Shown piece after piece: positions 1 through 12,113 of a stretch of 64,000 bases of DNA (the first letter of the stretch is position 1; each line of letters begins with the position of its first letter). The notes under the pieces are model-generated. The model had not been told where the DNA came from. It saw only the letters and a list, made by a program, of their open reading frames with translations, and did no database searches. The DNA is from Rheum nobile (Eukaryota > Streptophyta > Magnoliopsida > Caryophyllales > Polygonaceae). The stretch lies in the NCBI GenBank assembly GCA_027886185.1, contig WOAB01000761.1:992001-1056000 (forward strand), written 5' to 3'. A program made the position numbers and the translations under genes.

Positions 1-1560
1 CACAATCGATGTTATAAATAAAACAGTATGACTAAAATATTGCAACGCGTACTTAGCAATGGAAACGGTCGGCCTTTTACAAGACCCATAAACGTACTTA
101 TCGTAGCGTATTCGCATCCCTTGTCGCAATGGCTGCAACCAAAGGCGTGTTGAACGGAATGACGAAGAACATGTTTGTTAAAATGTGTTACGCTTGCCTC
201 AATCTTAACCCTCGGGCATCAACATCCTCGGTATGTAACACGTGTGTACATAGGGTCAATAAAAGAATAATAAACATTCATTCATCACACTTCTAAACAT
301 AAACCCGATTAGCGACCTTCCGAGCAAGAAGCGCGTAAATCGTATTTGTTTCCAGAGCTGGCCTAGAAGCGTGACTGTCATCTAAGGTCTTATGCCTTGA
401 AAGAACAATCTCATCTTGTTTCGCAAGCCTACGTAAGAGGAATAAGGCAAAGCAAACTCAACAGAACATGTCGTAGCGTTATAATATGGTATATGAAGTT
501 AAGTAATTGGATAAAAAGGGACATTAAGAGTGTGGATAGTGTGCAAACCAAGGTTCCAATTCCATTGTGCGACTCCCATCAGGTGCAAGGCAGACATGAC
601 AGTCAGACCATCCATTGAACGAGAATTCACCTAGCAAGGGGAAAAAATAAGAAAGGATACATGTAAGGCTCATAATTGTTTACAGGTTCTGTAGTTGCGT
701 ACCCCGAAAAAGGTTTTTGTGGAGCCCTAGAAACGCGATAAAACCTTTTTCACCCGCGAGCTCCGAAAATTTACTATCGTTATGCGCGGCTGATCTCCAT
801 AGTATAACCGGAACTACATCGTTGCAAGTGATGCAAAAATTTATAGCGCAAACCCGTCATCAGTAACGTAAAATTTGTACATATCAATTGGACAGCCACT
901 GCGCGTGTGTCTTCCTTCGAGGGTGCCAACTTTGACGACAACAGCAATAAGATCTATGAAGCAGTGACATGTACGATCAATAAGAAGGTTAGAAAGATTT
1001 ATTTGTAGGAGTACAAGTACAACTGTTGAATGTGAGTAAAAGGTGTTGATCGTATATTCAATTGTAGATAAGAGCGCGTTCGTGAGATCTTTAACAAACT
1101 AACCAAAGCACTCTTTCGTGGAATTTAAAGATTTGGAATCATTAATTGTCATTTGGTTCGCATCGAAGGAAAAAATGGAATCATCATGCTGAACAGGAAC
1201 AACGGAAGAGGAATCATGCACGTATATGGTCTTCCCTTGATGGAAGCCATATTCACTTTCTCTGATTGACACATTGGACACGTCAAAGATTGCATCATCA
1301 TGCAAAATCGAACTATAGATGTCGATGTTCTCGCCAAACAAAGTTAAACGAGCCTTATGACCCTACAAAAGAAAAGGAAGTATACAAGGGGAAAATAACA
1401 GGTGTACCGAAAGAGAAGCAGTTTAGTGAACAAGATTAAGTATCAGCATGCAATACAATTTCGTCCCTTAGGACAACAGTCTGAAAACGCGCTTTTCCTT
1501 CGTTTTGAATGGGTTCAAATTTTTTCACCACATGTACTCTAATAGCGTGTTGTTTTGAGT
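1..1560 (-). pseudogene. RPA70-like (replication protein A large subunit) gene remnant
   Basis: Translated minus-strand pieces resemble the OB-fold single-strand-DNA-binding domains of plant RPA70 and the RPA-like proteins carried by Helitrons. About 1450-1560 reads IRVHVVKKFEP then FQTVVLRDEIVLHAD; 1099-1365 reads GHKARLTLFGENIDIY then a strand-rich stretch ending in FSFDA; about 860-965 reads DLIAVVVKVGTLEGRH; about 100-170 has a possible zinc-finger piece CSHCDKGC. The order is right for an RPA70 read right to left. Frames shift and contain stops, so it is a pseudogene or a set of badly decayed exons, and it probably continues beyond the left edge. It could be an old RPA copy or part of a Helitron; no helicase or Rep domain is visible. 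The call rests on motif pattern only. Confidence 0.45.
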
Positions 1561-2430
1561 TTGAAGGAAGTTGACGCTAAGAAACCCTCGTCTTTATCAT
1601 TGGCGAAACCAAAACAACGTGTGAGTAATTAAACGTTAAGAACAAAAGTGAGCAAACAAAAGTAACTTGGACCTTTATAGCACCTACTTTTTCTATTAAA
1701 AAAATAAGCCTAGATGGAAAGCGTATGTATGATGACGTTGGATGTGTTTTAACCATAGAATACAATTGACATGTTGGACAAATTAAAAGTAAAAGGGAAA
1801 CAAAACATGCATTAGCATAGAAACATGATGGAAGCACTACGAGCCCATCTCTGAATCCATCTAAATTGAAGTAATTGGATACGTAATTAAATATACATCT
1901 AAAATTTCGTTACTACAAACTGAAATAAACAAACATCTGAGTAATAACTTACACAATCTCCAGAACAATAATATAGAACGTTGAGCAATTGGAATGCAAT
2001 TTACCCTTCAATTATGTAGTATATTGTCATTTGCTCCAATATTAAAGACTATAACACACACCTTAAATAAATAAATCTTTTTTATTTGATGACTTATTTA
2101 AATGGAGATGATAACATTCTTATTTCATCTCAAAACGTTATACTCTTTCAGTAACAAAATTAAAATTATTAAAGTTATTGTTTTCCGTACGTAATTGAAA
2201 CCTAATGAATTACATATAACTAATGCATTTAAATTTACTTTATATTTGTGGTCATTATTGATAAATTGCAAGAATGATATTTATAAGTATTGAGATACCA
2301 CTCAACTATAACGAAATCAAAATCAAATTGCTCATCGATTGAATGTTTGACAATTGGCATCCAACAAGCAGCGGATGATAGTCATGAATAGAGCAAAATT
2401 CATATTTGGTAAGGTATTTGTAAGTAAAGA
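1561..2430. other. AT-rich stretch without recognisable gene
   Basis: Low-complexity AT-rich DNA with only short chance open frames. No terminal repeats, LTR ends or gene-like exons were seen. Confidence 0.5.
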
Positions 2431-2444
2431 CCGTGTAATATTTT
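2431..2444. repeat. Left target-site duplication of retroposon 1
   Basis: The 14 bases ccgtgtaatatttt recur exactly at 3630-3643, directly after a run of A. This is the direct repeat expected from target-primed reverse transcription. Confidence 0.85.
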
Positions 2445-3629
2445 AAGAGAGAAGAAATCAGATACTGGGATCAGTAGGCCGGCCCTAGAAACGCTCCCTT
2501 GGGAGCGTTTCCTAGAAAGCCATCCATGGTCATCGCCCACCGGAGACGAGCCGCCGCCGCTACCATGGCATCCGCCTTTATCGGCACCCGTCTCTCCGGC
2601 ACTCACCGTCTCACCGGGAATCGCTCCCGGCCTTCCGCCGCCACCGCCTCCCCCCACCACCTTCCCCGCTACCACCTTGCCACATGCTCGAGGTTTTGAC
2701 CTTGCCGTACGACGTCGTTTTCGGCCACCGTGAGGGTGATCTCCGGCCAGGGAATCGCCGCCACCGTGAAGGAGATCTCGGCGAGAGTACTCCGGCTTAC
2801 CGCCGCCACCACCGAGCTACTGACCAAATGAAGAAGACGATCTTCCTGAGCTCGTCTCGACGACGTCGTCTTCAGACACCATGAGGGAGATCTCCGGCTA
2901 GGCAAACCTCTGGCGACCACCATTTGGTGGGTGACCTCGCCCAATTTTTTCGGCGCCCAGATCCTCTCGAACCGAGTTCAGTTCCTCTCGAACCGGCGAC
3001 ACCAGTGGGTGGGTGGGTGTCCTCTTCAAGTTTGTCTCGTTTTACCCTTGAACGGAGACCCCGCCGCAGAGGAGGCTCTAGATCTAGATCTGGATCTAGC
3101 TCGCCTCGCTAGACGCCTTGGAGGTGGAGCTCTAGCTCGCCTCGATGGCGGCTCCGCTGAACTACTTGGAGGTGGAAATGTGGAGTTATGCGTCGGCGAC
3201 GAGTAGGCAACCGCCGGCCTCCAGGCCGTGAAGGCAACAACCACCACCTGGCCGAGGAGGCCATCACCATCTGCTTTTTTCTGGGCTCTTCTTCTGCTGA
3301 GGGAGTGGGCGACCAGAGGATTTTTATTTTATTTTTTATTTTTTTAAGGGTTTAGATGCACTCTTCGGTCGATGGAGTTTTCTTAGACGGTGAATCGAGT
3401 TGTAGTTCTGGACTTTCAAGGATGTTGACGATCCTTCCGGCGGCGCAAGTTTGTTTTGTGCTTTACTCACCTCTCCTCTAGGTTCTTTGCTTTATCTTCT
3501 TCTAGTTTGTATCTTTGTTTTATTTGTTCTGTTTGTTCCTTGTCGGTTTTTCCGACTGCTGATGTATTCGGCCTCTCAAAGTTGTGTTTGATACACAACT
3601 TTGAATTCTTACCTAATCAAAAAAAAAAA
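2445..3629 (+). mobile_element. Non-LTR retroposon (LINE-derived or non-autonomous), poly(A) tail
   Basis: A 1,185-bp insert bounded by an exact 14-bp duplication and ending in 11 consecutive A at 3619-3629, so it was copied from a polyadenylated plus-sense RNA. The body is far more GC-rich than its surroundings, with ccgccgcc and ggagatctccggc-type repetitions, and then a T-rich 3' end. No reverse transcriptase is present and no long open frame fits a known protein. It is most likely an internally deleted plant LINE keeping the 5' leader and 3' tail, or a retroposed mRNA. Short open frames on both strands here are compositional and were not called as genes. Confidence 0.75.
2488..2511. repeat. 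11-bp perfect hairpin at the retroposon 5' end
   Basis: gaaacgctccc at 2488-2498 and its exact reverse complement at 2501-2511 are separated by two T. It lies 43 bases inside the element, so it would sit in the 5' leader of the RNA. Confidence 0.7.
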
Positions 3630-3643
3630 CCGTGTAATATTTT
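3630..3643. repeat. Right target-site duplication of retroposon 1
   Basis: Exact copy of 2431-2444, starting immediately after the poly(A) run. Confidence 0.85.
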
Positions 3644-3855
3644 TCTTTTTTATGTTTTGATTTTGTTTCGCAAAAAGGAACAAAACTAGCTAACGTTTTA
3701 TAGACATAAAGTTAATATGTATCAAGTAAAGGGAATCCTCCTTTTTTATTGGTTATTGAAGATACATTCTTATTAAACAAGTAAAGAAAACTGTTATGGG
3801 TGATTGGATTTTCAAGTGAGTTTTTTATGGGTTTTCTTTTATATATATATATAGA

Positions 3856-5788
3856 TCTATGTTCTAGTAAAACAGGCTCTTATAGTGAAACGGGTGAATG
3901 ATTCTAGTGCGTTGGATGTTGATGAGATTGACGGACAAGATTTAATGGAGGGAGGTACAAAATAATTTAAATAGAAGGCACACACTAGATTACCTAATTT
4001 TATGGGATTTTTTTCCCAATTTACTCCCTCTCTCTCCACCCCACCGATTCACTTTCCCATTAAATCGACTCTCCCTTTCTCCTTCCAAAAACCGTTCATC
4101 GTCTCCCTCAATGCTCTCTCTCTCTCAAAAATTCTTCCACCTCCATTGAAGCATCCGGTCAAGCATTGATTTTCACCGCCGTTCTCTCTCGAAAAACCGT
4201 CAGCGGGTCTGTGAGGACAGCGGGCAAGGGTTCGGGTCGGTGTGGTTCGAATGGATCGACGGGGAGGTCCGGCGAGGTTGTGGTGTGGGTCTGGTTGCTA
4301 AAAGGAGATTAATGTTGAGGGTGAGATGGGGTGACGGCAGGGAGTGGGTATCGGGGGGTGGTTCTGATGTGGGTCTGGTGTTGGTGTGGCTCGGCGAGGA
4401 GCGGCCATGGCGAGCGCGGCACGGTTGGTCGACGGGGAGGTCGGGTGAGAGTGAGAGGGAGAGATTGCGAGATGGGAGCAGTCGAGCATGTATAGGGGCG
4501 GCGGCAGGGAGCATGGCTCTAAAGGTAACCCTAAAATAACTGCCCCACTGATATTCCTTGTCCGCACTCTTCAAATTTCTCCATCGTCTTTAATTTCAGT
4601 TTCTCAATCTTACTCTAATTTTTTGAATCATATTTTTTTTTAACCCTAAATCCTTTTGGTCTCTCAATCTTTTCAATTCTTCAATGGAGAGGATGCAGGC
4701 GTGCCGGAGAAATCCGGTGGGGCAGGCGAGGAGCGCGGCGGCGACGTGGAGAGGGGTGGTGTGGACATGGAAATGTCAGTCGGCGACGGAATGCTTGAGA
4801 ACTCCTGCGGCGCCGACGTTGGGCGTTATGATATTCATGCTAACAGTGATGTTATTCAGATATACTTGTATGATATGCAATTTATAAATATAGATTACTT
4901 CTTTCGCCATGAATGTGATATTCATTTGTGTGGATGAGATATGCATTTTCCATATAGTGATATGCAGAATATACTTGTATGATATGCAATTTGTATTTAT
5001 GGATTATTTCCTTGGCCGTGAATATGATATTCATTTGTGTGGATGGGATATACATTTTTGATACAGTGATATGCAGAATATATGCAGTGTATATATTGGT
5101 TTTCCCCCTATTTCATCATTATCGTCCTCTTAATCGTTATGACTGAACATCAGCATGTATTCAGAGTTTATGAATATCAGTATGTATACGACTGAACATG
5201 ATAACGAATAACAGATATTCAGAAATACTTGAACGATATTCAAATAATGTGTTTTGATATGCACAATTTTTTTTTTAATTCAGTGGATGCATTATATACA
5301 TAGTGAATAAGAACTCACAATACTTGAATATCAAATATAGGACAGTGAATATCAGCATGAATACGATGGAACATGAACAAAATAAACAGATATGCAAAGA
5401 ACATTTAACGATATTCACAATTTTCGTGTCGATATGTATAATGTTAATTTTCAACTAATTAAATGTATTGATATGCACGAACTTCCACTGAATATGCGTA
5501 TTAACTAAAAACACAGTGAATAACGCGGAACTCGGTGGAGGCTTGAGGAATAACGCTAATGGGGATATGCAATATCTTTCTCTCTCCAAATCTACATTTA
5601 ACTTCCTATTTTGGAGGTGACTAATTAATAAAATTCAAAAAAGTTTTTTGTGATATTTATTCCATGATTCACACCCCCACTACACTCTATTTTCTCTCTC
5701 CTAATCTAGCCATTTATCACCCTCAATCCAACACTCCAAAATTATCCACTCGTTTTACCGTAAGTGTCGTTTTACTAGAGCGTCCCTC
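3856..5788 (+). mobile_element. Non-autonomous MULE, copy A
   Basis: The left end (ctagtaaaacaggctc then gtgaaacgggtg) and the reverse complement of the right end (gctctagtaaaacgac then ggtaaaacgagtgg) are similar terminal inverted repeats. The same termini bound MULE1 and copy B, so all three are one family. The interior has a GC-rich block (about 4200-4540), a ctaaaggtaaccctaaaat segment shared with MULE1 at about 6195, and a tail dense in gatatgca and gatattca motifs. No transposase is present. The outer edges lie in TA repeats, so the exact ends and any 9-bp duplication cannot be fixed. Confidence 0.75.
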
Positions 5789-8360
5789 TATATATATATA
5801 TATATATATGATCTAGTAAAACAGGCTCTTATAGTGAAATGGGTGGATAAATATAGAGCATTGGATTAGTTAAGATGGATGGCTGGGATTTAATCTAGGG
5901 AGGCACAAAATTGGGGAGTAGATTCACCCACACCTGATCTCCTCCATGTACGAGCTTTCTGGGATTTGATTTCCATATTTCTGAGTCGTTTCAACTTCCA
6001 TTTTGAACTCCATCTTCTATTCTTTTGCTCTGCTATCTCACTCTCTCTCTCTCGCATTTCCATTGATCTCCATCGCCGCCTTCATCGTCTCCTCCCTCGC
6101 ATGTCGCTCGTTCGTCGGTTTCCAATCTCCTCCCTCGTAGTCATTTTCTGGCATCTCTACTGTAGAAGCGCCGTCATCATCGCCATCTTCGGTTGGGCTA
6201 AAGGTAACCCTAAAATCACTTCCCCACTAATATTCATTTCGTCTCCATCAATAGTCTACTAAGTCTTCAATTTCGGTTCAATTCCTAAAACGTGTTATTC
6301 AATTTCGGTTCTCCAACCGCGAATTTCGACATAAATCGGTGAATATATCTACTTTGATTTGATTTTTTGTCGATTAGAACATTTGTGTTCAAGTTTTCCA
6401 TTAGATTTAGGGCATCAAAAGGTTTGTCTTGTTCGATTTCGTTCGATATGCATTTTTAGTTCGTTTAGGGCATCGAAAGCTTAGACTGTGTTATTGATAT
6501 TCAATTATGTAGATGGCATATGCATTTTTCCATGCTTTGATATGCAGAACATGTGCAATGTATATATTGTTTTGATATTCAAGTTGATTCATTTGGTGTT
6601 GGATTTGGAGGTTGGTTTTTAGGGTTTTGTTTTTGGGTATGTTTGGTTCGTGTTGATGTGCTTAGATTGTGTTTTGGGGTTTGATGTAACTGGCTATTAG
6701 AATCCATAAACTCTGTCGAATATGGATTTTGGTTCTGAGATTGGAGCCAGATTAATTGTTCGTTGTTTGGTGTAACAATCTACTAGAATGCACAAAACCA
6801 ATGAGATTTGATGCTTAGATTGTGTTTTGATATTCAATTATATGAATGGGATATGCATTTGCCATACATTGATATGCAGAACATATGCAGTGTATATATT
6901 GTTTTGATATTTAAGTTGATTCAATTGTTGTTGGATTTGGAGGTTGGTTTTTAATGTTACTCATCATCTTCTTTAGGTTTCTGTTCATGGTTAGAGGCTT
7001 GTTGGGTAGAGAATCAATGTCTCCGAAAACAAAGGGTGGCAAGCGAAGAAGGCTTGTTAAAGGTAATGTATTTCTTTTCTGTTTATTTGTATAGCTTCGA
7101 AGTAAGGTATTAATTGATATGCATTGTTTAATGTTTGGTATTGATATGATTAGCAACCAGTTTAGATTAATGTGTTGTTCATTTTTTTTAAATTGATATT
7201 CATTGTATTCTCATTGATATGCACTACATCCGGACAGATATGCAATGTATTTCTAACTATGACATTTGCATGTTTGTCTAAGCTATAGTCATTCCTTCTT
7301 ATATTTTATATACAATTAAGCTTATTAATATGATTTGTACAGGATTGCCCTCAAGGAAGTCGGTCGAAGATTCCCCAAAGGATGCTCATGTCACATCTTC
7401 CGAACAACTTACCGAAGCAGTTGTGGACACTGGATCACAAGAAGCCCATGGCTCTTCACCAATTCGAACGAGTCCACAGGCAAAGAGACGGTTGAAGATC
7501 GTTGTTTGTCGTGATAAGGGCAAGACCACCAGAAACAAAACACCCGATGAATCTGATGGGGAGGACGAACCAACTGAGGATGTCATAAAAAAATCAAAAA
7601 AGTACAAGTCTAAGAGAAAAGCAAGAGGTATGAGATTCTTAGGTGTTCAGTGTATACATATTTTTCTTTTTTAATTCCAATGTTGATATGAACCATAAAG
7701 TCAGATTGTATTCGTCAATGTATTAATTACTTTTTAATTCATTGTATAAGCACCTATTGACGATGAAGATGAAACACTGGCCAACATTCAAAAGGCCAAT
7801 TTAAAGTGGTTGAAGGGAAAGGCTGCATCATCTAAACCATATGCGCACGATGATGCTGGTACATTATATTTACAAGTGAATGTTGGGATTTTTATTTTTA
7901 AATGATATATTTCATTAATAAACACTAACTAATACATCATTTTTGTCATGTACCAGGTTTGAAATCAAAAAAGAGGGTTGATAAGGGCAAGGCTAAGATG
8001 GTTGAGGAAGAATCAAAAGAAGTCGCACGTCAGAAGACAAAAGTCAAGGAAAAGGACGGTTTTAAGGGTATCAAACACCGTGGACACCTTGAATATTTCG
8101 TTTGGGCCATCGGGGAAGTGAACGAAGTGCAAAAGAAAAGTGTAGAGGAGTTTGGTTTTGGGAGACTTTTAAGGATGACATCGTTCCCGTTACCGAGGTA
8201 CATGGTTTTTATACTAACATTTTATTCATTAGATATGTAAAATGTGTATATATGATATTCAGATATACTTTTATGATTTTCAATTTGTAATAATGGATTA
8301 TTTAATTGGCCGTGGATGTGATATTTTATTTTTGTGAGTGAGATATGCATTTCCCGTACT

Positions 8361-8700
8361 ATTTATTCAGGTATGCATGATATATGAAGTTGTCGATTTG
8401 TTATGTGATATTCATTTATGTGGTTGTGATATGCATACTTCCTGCATAGATATGCATACTATATATTCAGGTATTCATGATCTAAGCAGTTGTCGATTGT
8501 GCATGTGTTTTTCATGTGTGTGGTTTAGATATTCATACTTCCTACATAGATATGCATACTATATATTCAGGTATTCATGATCTAAGCAGTTGTCGATTGT
8601 GCATGTGTTTTTCATTTGTGTGGTTGAGAGATGCATACTTCCTTCATTGATATGCAGACTATATATTTAGACATTCATGATGTATGGGTGTGATGTGCAT
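8361..8700 (+). repeat. Tandem array with exact 100-bp period (4 copies)
   Basis: A landmark close to atatattcag recurs at 8361, 8461, 8561 and 8661, followed by ggtatgcatgat or ggtattcatgat and then agttgtcgatttg or a close variant. Units share gatatgcata and gatattcata motifs. The array sits in an intron of the ULP1-like gene. A two-unit version with the same 100-bp spacing lies at about 9865-10005 in another intron. Confidence 0.85.
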
Positions 8701-9734
8701 GCTTCAATCATGATTATGGATACATATATTTTCATGATTCGAGCATATATTTTGAGCTGTTTTTTAAACGTTGTAATAAAATATATATTGTGTCTTCTTC
8801 AGTTTTCTGTGTAGGTGGTTGGTTCAGAGTTACAATGCAATGAAGGGAAAGATCTTGCTCCCAAATGGTTCTGCGATGGATGTCACAGATAGTGATGTGG
8901 AGATCTGCATGGGCATTCCACGTGGCCCAGTTTAAATAATCAAGCTCGACCCTTTGGTTAAGATGAATGTGGTAGAGGAATGGAGAAAGAAATTTGCTAT
9001 GAAGCTGCACAGCATCAGATATAATCATGTTGGTGCCCATATGTTGTCGATCAAGGGAGGAGGCGAAGACTTCATACGGGATTTTGTTGTCCTTTTCCAC
9101 TCTTGTATAGTCGAGCCGACGCAAAGCGGTGCTGCAAACCAGTCTCTCATTCGTGGCTTAGAGCAGCTCAATGGCGTGAGTACAATGAACTGGTGTGGTT
9201 TCGTTATAGATTATCTTATCAAGGCCAAGAAGAGGTGGGATATGAATCCTGACGGCTACTTTACTGGCCCACTCTAATTCTTGACGGTATGTGGGTCTTT
9301 ATATATACATTTTCCGGGAATAAATTTTGATATGTGGGCATGCATATTCAATTACTTGGGTTGGATATTCATAATCCATACACTGATATGCATAATATTT
9401 TTGTTTTCTTCAGGTTCTATACTTGGACCGTGTGGTCTTGTATGGAAAACGTACCATTCCAAGGAAATTCCCCGCATTTGTCGGATGGACTGAAGAGTTT
9501 GTAGCTGAGAGAGAAGAGATTGAGATGAGTCACGGGGTGTTCAGGGATGGTAATTTGGAGCCCCAACTGTCTATCAAAAAGAGGCTAGGTGATGCATGCC
9601 CAGTACAGGAATCAGATCCCAAAAAGGTTAATCTTCATGCCTAATCTTAGATTTATATAGATTTTACAAAACCGAATAGTTAACATATGTTCTTGATTTA
9701 GTAATGATAAAAATACATGGGTTATTATGCATAG

Positions 9735-10005
9735 TATCATGTTGAATAAGGATTATATACTTCTATGATATGCAATTTGTAATAATGGATTATTTAATTG
9801 GTCGTGCATGTGATATTTATTTTTGTGAGTGAGATATGCATTTCTCGTACATCGATATGCATATTGTTTATTCAGGTATGCATGATATATGAAGTTGTCG
9901 ATTTGTTATGTGATATTCATTTGTGTGGTTGTGATATTCATACTTACTGCATAGATATGCATACTATATATTCAGGTATTCATGATCTAAGCAGTTGTCG
10001 ATTTG
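9735..10005 (+). repeat. Second intron copy of the 8.23-8.50 kb block
   Basis: This block and 8230-8500 share long matches (for example aatggattatttaattgg and tgagtgagatatgcattt), including two 100-bp units. Two introns of one gene therefore hold copies of the same sequence. Confidence 0.75.
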
Positions 10006-10628
10006 AAGATGATTATATTATGGTTTATACTTTATAGTGTTGATGAAGCCGATGATAACAATATTGAAATACAAAATACGCATATTGATATGTAATTTTT
10101 ACAAGAGTTCAACAAAGGTATGGTGAAGGATTTGAAGATTGTCGCAAATGTTATTGTTAGGATAGCTGACAGGACCAAAAACTTGCATGTTGAGTGCAAG
10201 GACGATGAAGTGTCAATTTCACTCACTGAGTCGGCCAGGACTTTGCTGGGTCCCAGATCGGATTCCCTACACGAGGCTCCTTTTGATGTATGCACTCAAG
10301 TAGGGAATGTGATATCGCAATCTGAAGACCCATTCTGGACTAGTCTGGAGCTGATGAAGGTGGTTGAAGAGATCGAGGCTGCGTTGTCTAGGTGAAATGA
10401 CATCATCAAGCACGAGAATGATGAAGGTGGGTTTAATGACGATCTCCCCTTTTTTCCAGGCAGATACCGAAGAAGTGCATCAGTCCAGTCCAACGGTCGT
10501 AGTGGATGTTCATATGCCTCACGTTTATGCACATTTATTTCTCACGCAAAGCAAATTTGTTTATTTTATAGAATGTTTGCATAATATTAATTATGAAATT
10601 TCCATAGGGTAATACGGGAACGAGCGAA

Positions 10629-10808
10629 GTTGACCCACCAGTCCAGCACCATGAAAGTGATATTTCAGCCGTTGTTGACGATCAGTCCAAGATTGCTGAT
10701 GCCACCACAGTAGAGGAGGTTGACCCACCAGTCTAGCTCCATGAAAGTGATATTCCAGTAGCTGTTGAGGATCAATCCAAGATTCCTGAAGCCACCACAG
10801 GAGAGGAG
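10629..10808 (+). repeat. Two tandem 90-bp coding repeats
   Basis: Two adjacent copies of exactly 90 bp start at 10629 and 10719, each opening with gttgacccaccagt and ending near gaggag. The period is a multiple of three, so each copy codes for about 30 residues (VDPPV then HESDI then DDQSKI or EDQSKI). The second copy has a TAG in that frame. They lie in the linker region between the N-terminal block and the protease domain of the ULP1-like gene. Confidence 0.85.
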
Positions 10809-12113
10809 GCAACGAACAAGGTATGCACAAATGAAACATTTGAAGTCACATTCAATCTTCAAAATTCCTGATTTGCATGCTAAATTCCGAATATGCAGCA
10901 ACCTTAGGAAATGAGGGTCCGGACAATGTCGTCATTACTGATACGTTTGAGGTTCTTTATACATCCAATCATTTAAATTTGCAGTTTGCATACTATGTTC
11001 AAATTTTTTGACTGGTTTGATATTCATGATTCCTTTAATGATATGCAGATTGTATGATTAGGTATCCATGATCTAAGTAGTTGTTAACCATTCATGTAAT
11101 ATTCATTTTTATGGTGTGATATACATGCTTCACACGTTGTTATGCAGATTGTATATTTAGGTATTCATTTTAATGGGCATATTATGCAACAATGTATGGA
11201 AAATATTTTATGGTGTAATATACATGCTTCACACATTGTTATGCAGATTGTATATTTTAGGTATGCATTTTAATGGGTGTGTTATGCATGCTTCACATAT
11301 TCATATGCAGGATATGTGTAATTTGAGTTTGCTATTTCTCATGTGGTGTCCTTTTGTGTGGGTCTGAATGATCATTATTTAGAGTTGCTAATATTATTTA
11401 ACCGATATGTTCAAATTGCACAGGGGCAACCGAATCCAAGTGATGTGGTTATGGATGTGGTGAATGACATCGTTGTTGAGCATCCCCAGGTTGAAGTTGT
11501 CGCCCCAGCTCAACCTAAAGTTGATACGACCAGTGTTAAGAAGGATGTGGCTAAGAAGACAACATGTGGTCGTCCAGGAAATCATCCCGCCGTTCAACAA
11601 ACTGATCTGGTAAGCTTGAGGAGGAGGAGTAATAGGGTTAGAAGCAAATGATGATGCTCACACTTAAGGCTTAAATTCGTGAAGTTGTATTTTGGGTGAA
11701 GTAAGTTGGGTGTCAAGGGATAAACAGTATGGTTGGTTGGCTTTAAAGCCAAAATTTTGTCTATATATAATATAACGATTATAGATCTAGTTGGGGTGGT
11801 ATTGTGGACATCTTCACATATTTTGTAACTCCTTAATATATGTAATGTTCAGCAGCCTTAGATGGGGTGGTATTGTGGACAAAAGTACGAATTTTGTAAC
11901 GGCTTAATATATGTAATGTTTAGCAGACCTTAACTGATATTCACATGTTCTGTGTCCGTATGCAAATTAGATGTTCTGGTATTTGTTGTATGATTAAATT
12001 GCATTCATGATTGCTTTGACGATATTCAAATTTTATGTAGTATGATATTCTTGCAATAGTATTCCATATTTGTGTTGTATTCGTTTACCAAAACGTTACT
12101 TCCAATTCAGGCA

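Larger units (their letters stand above)
6987..10391 (+). pseudogene. ULP1-like MULE gene, N-terminal exons (broken)
   Basis: Phase-consistent exons can be read at 6987-7062, 7343-7627, 7751-7858, 7957-8197, 8815-9286, 9414-9626 and about 10108-10391, each with GT/AG borders. The product starts with a Lys/Arg-rich, low-complexity region. It then has the block found ahead of ULP1 domains in plant MULE proteins: EEFGFGRLL, then WLVQSYNAM, then DVEICMGIPRGP, then LDRVVLYGKRTIPRKFPAF. Two in-frame TAA codons break it: 8933-8935 after MGIPRGPV, and 9276-9278 after YFTGPL, where the family normally continues into the next exon. The start was chosen because its exon joins in phase. In a working copy this part would position the protease; here it is a pseudogene. 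Confidence 0.7.

Noticed and set aside
2400..3250. Several 60-90-codon open frames on both strands
   Set aside because: They overlap each other within the GC-rich retroposon and their translations are simple Arg/Pro/Gly-rich repeats.
4200..4570. GC-rich open frames in copy A (and 22985-23516 in copy B) as a captured host gene
   Set aside because: Frames on both strands and low-complexity translations indicate composition, not coding; the neighbouring ctaaaggtaaccc segment is also in MULE1, so it is family sequence.
8361..8700. 100-bp periodic array as a CRISPR-like array
   Set aside because: Units have no constant repeat with unique spacers; whole units are alike. It is an intronic tandem repeat.
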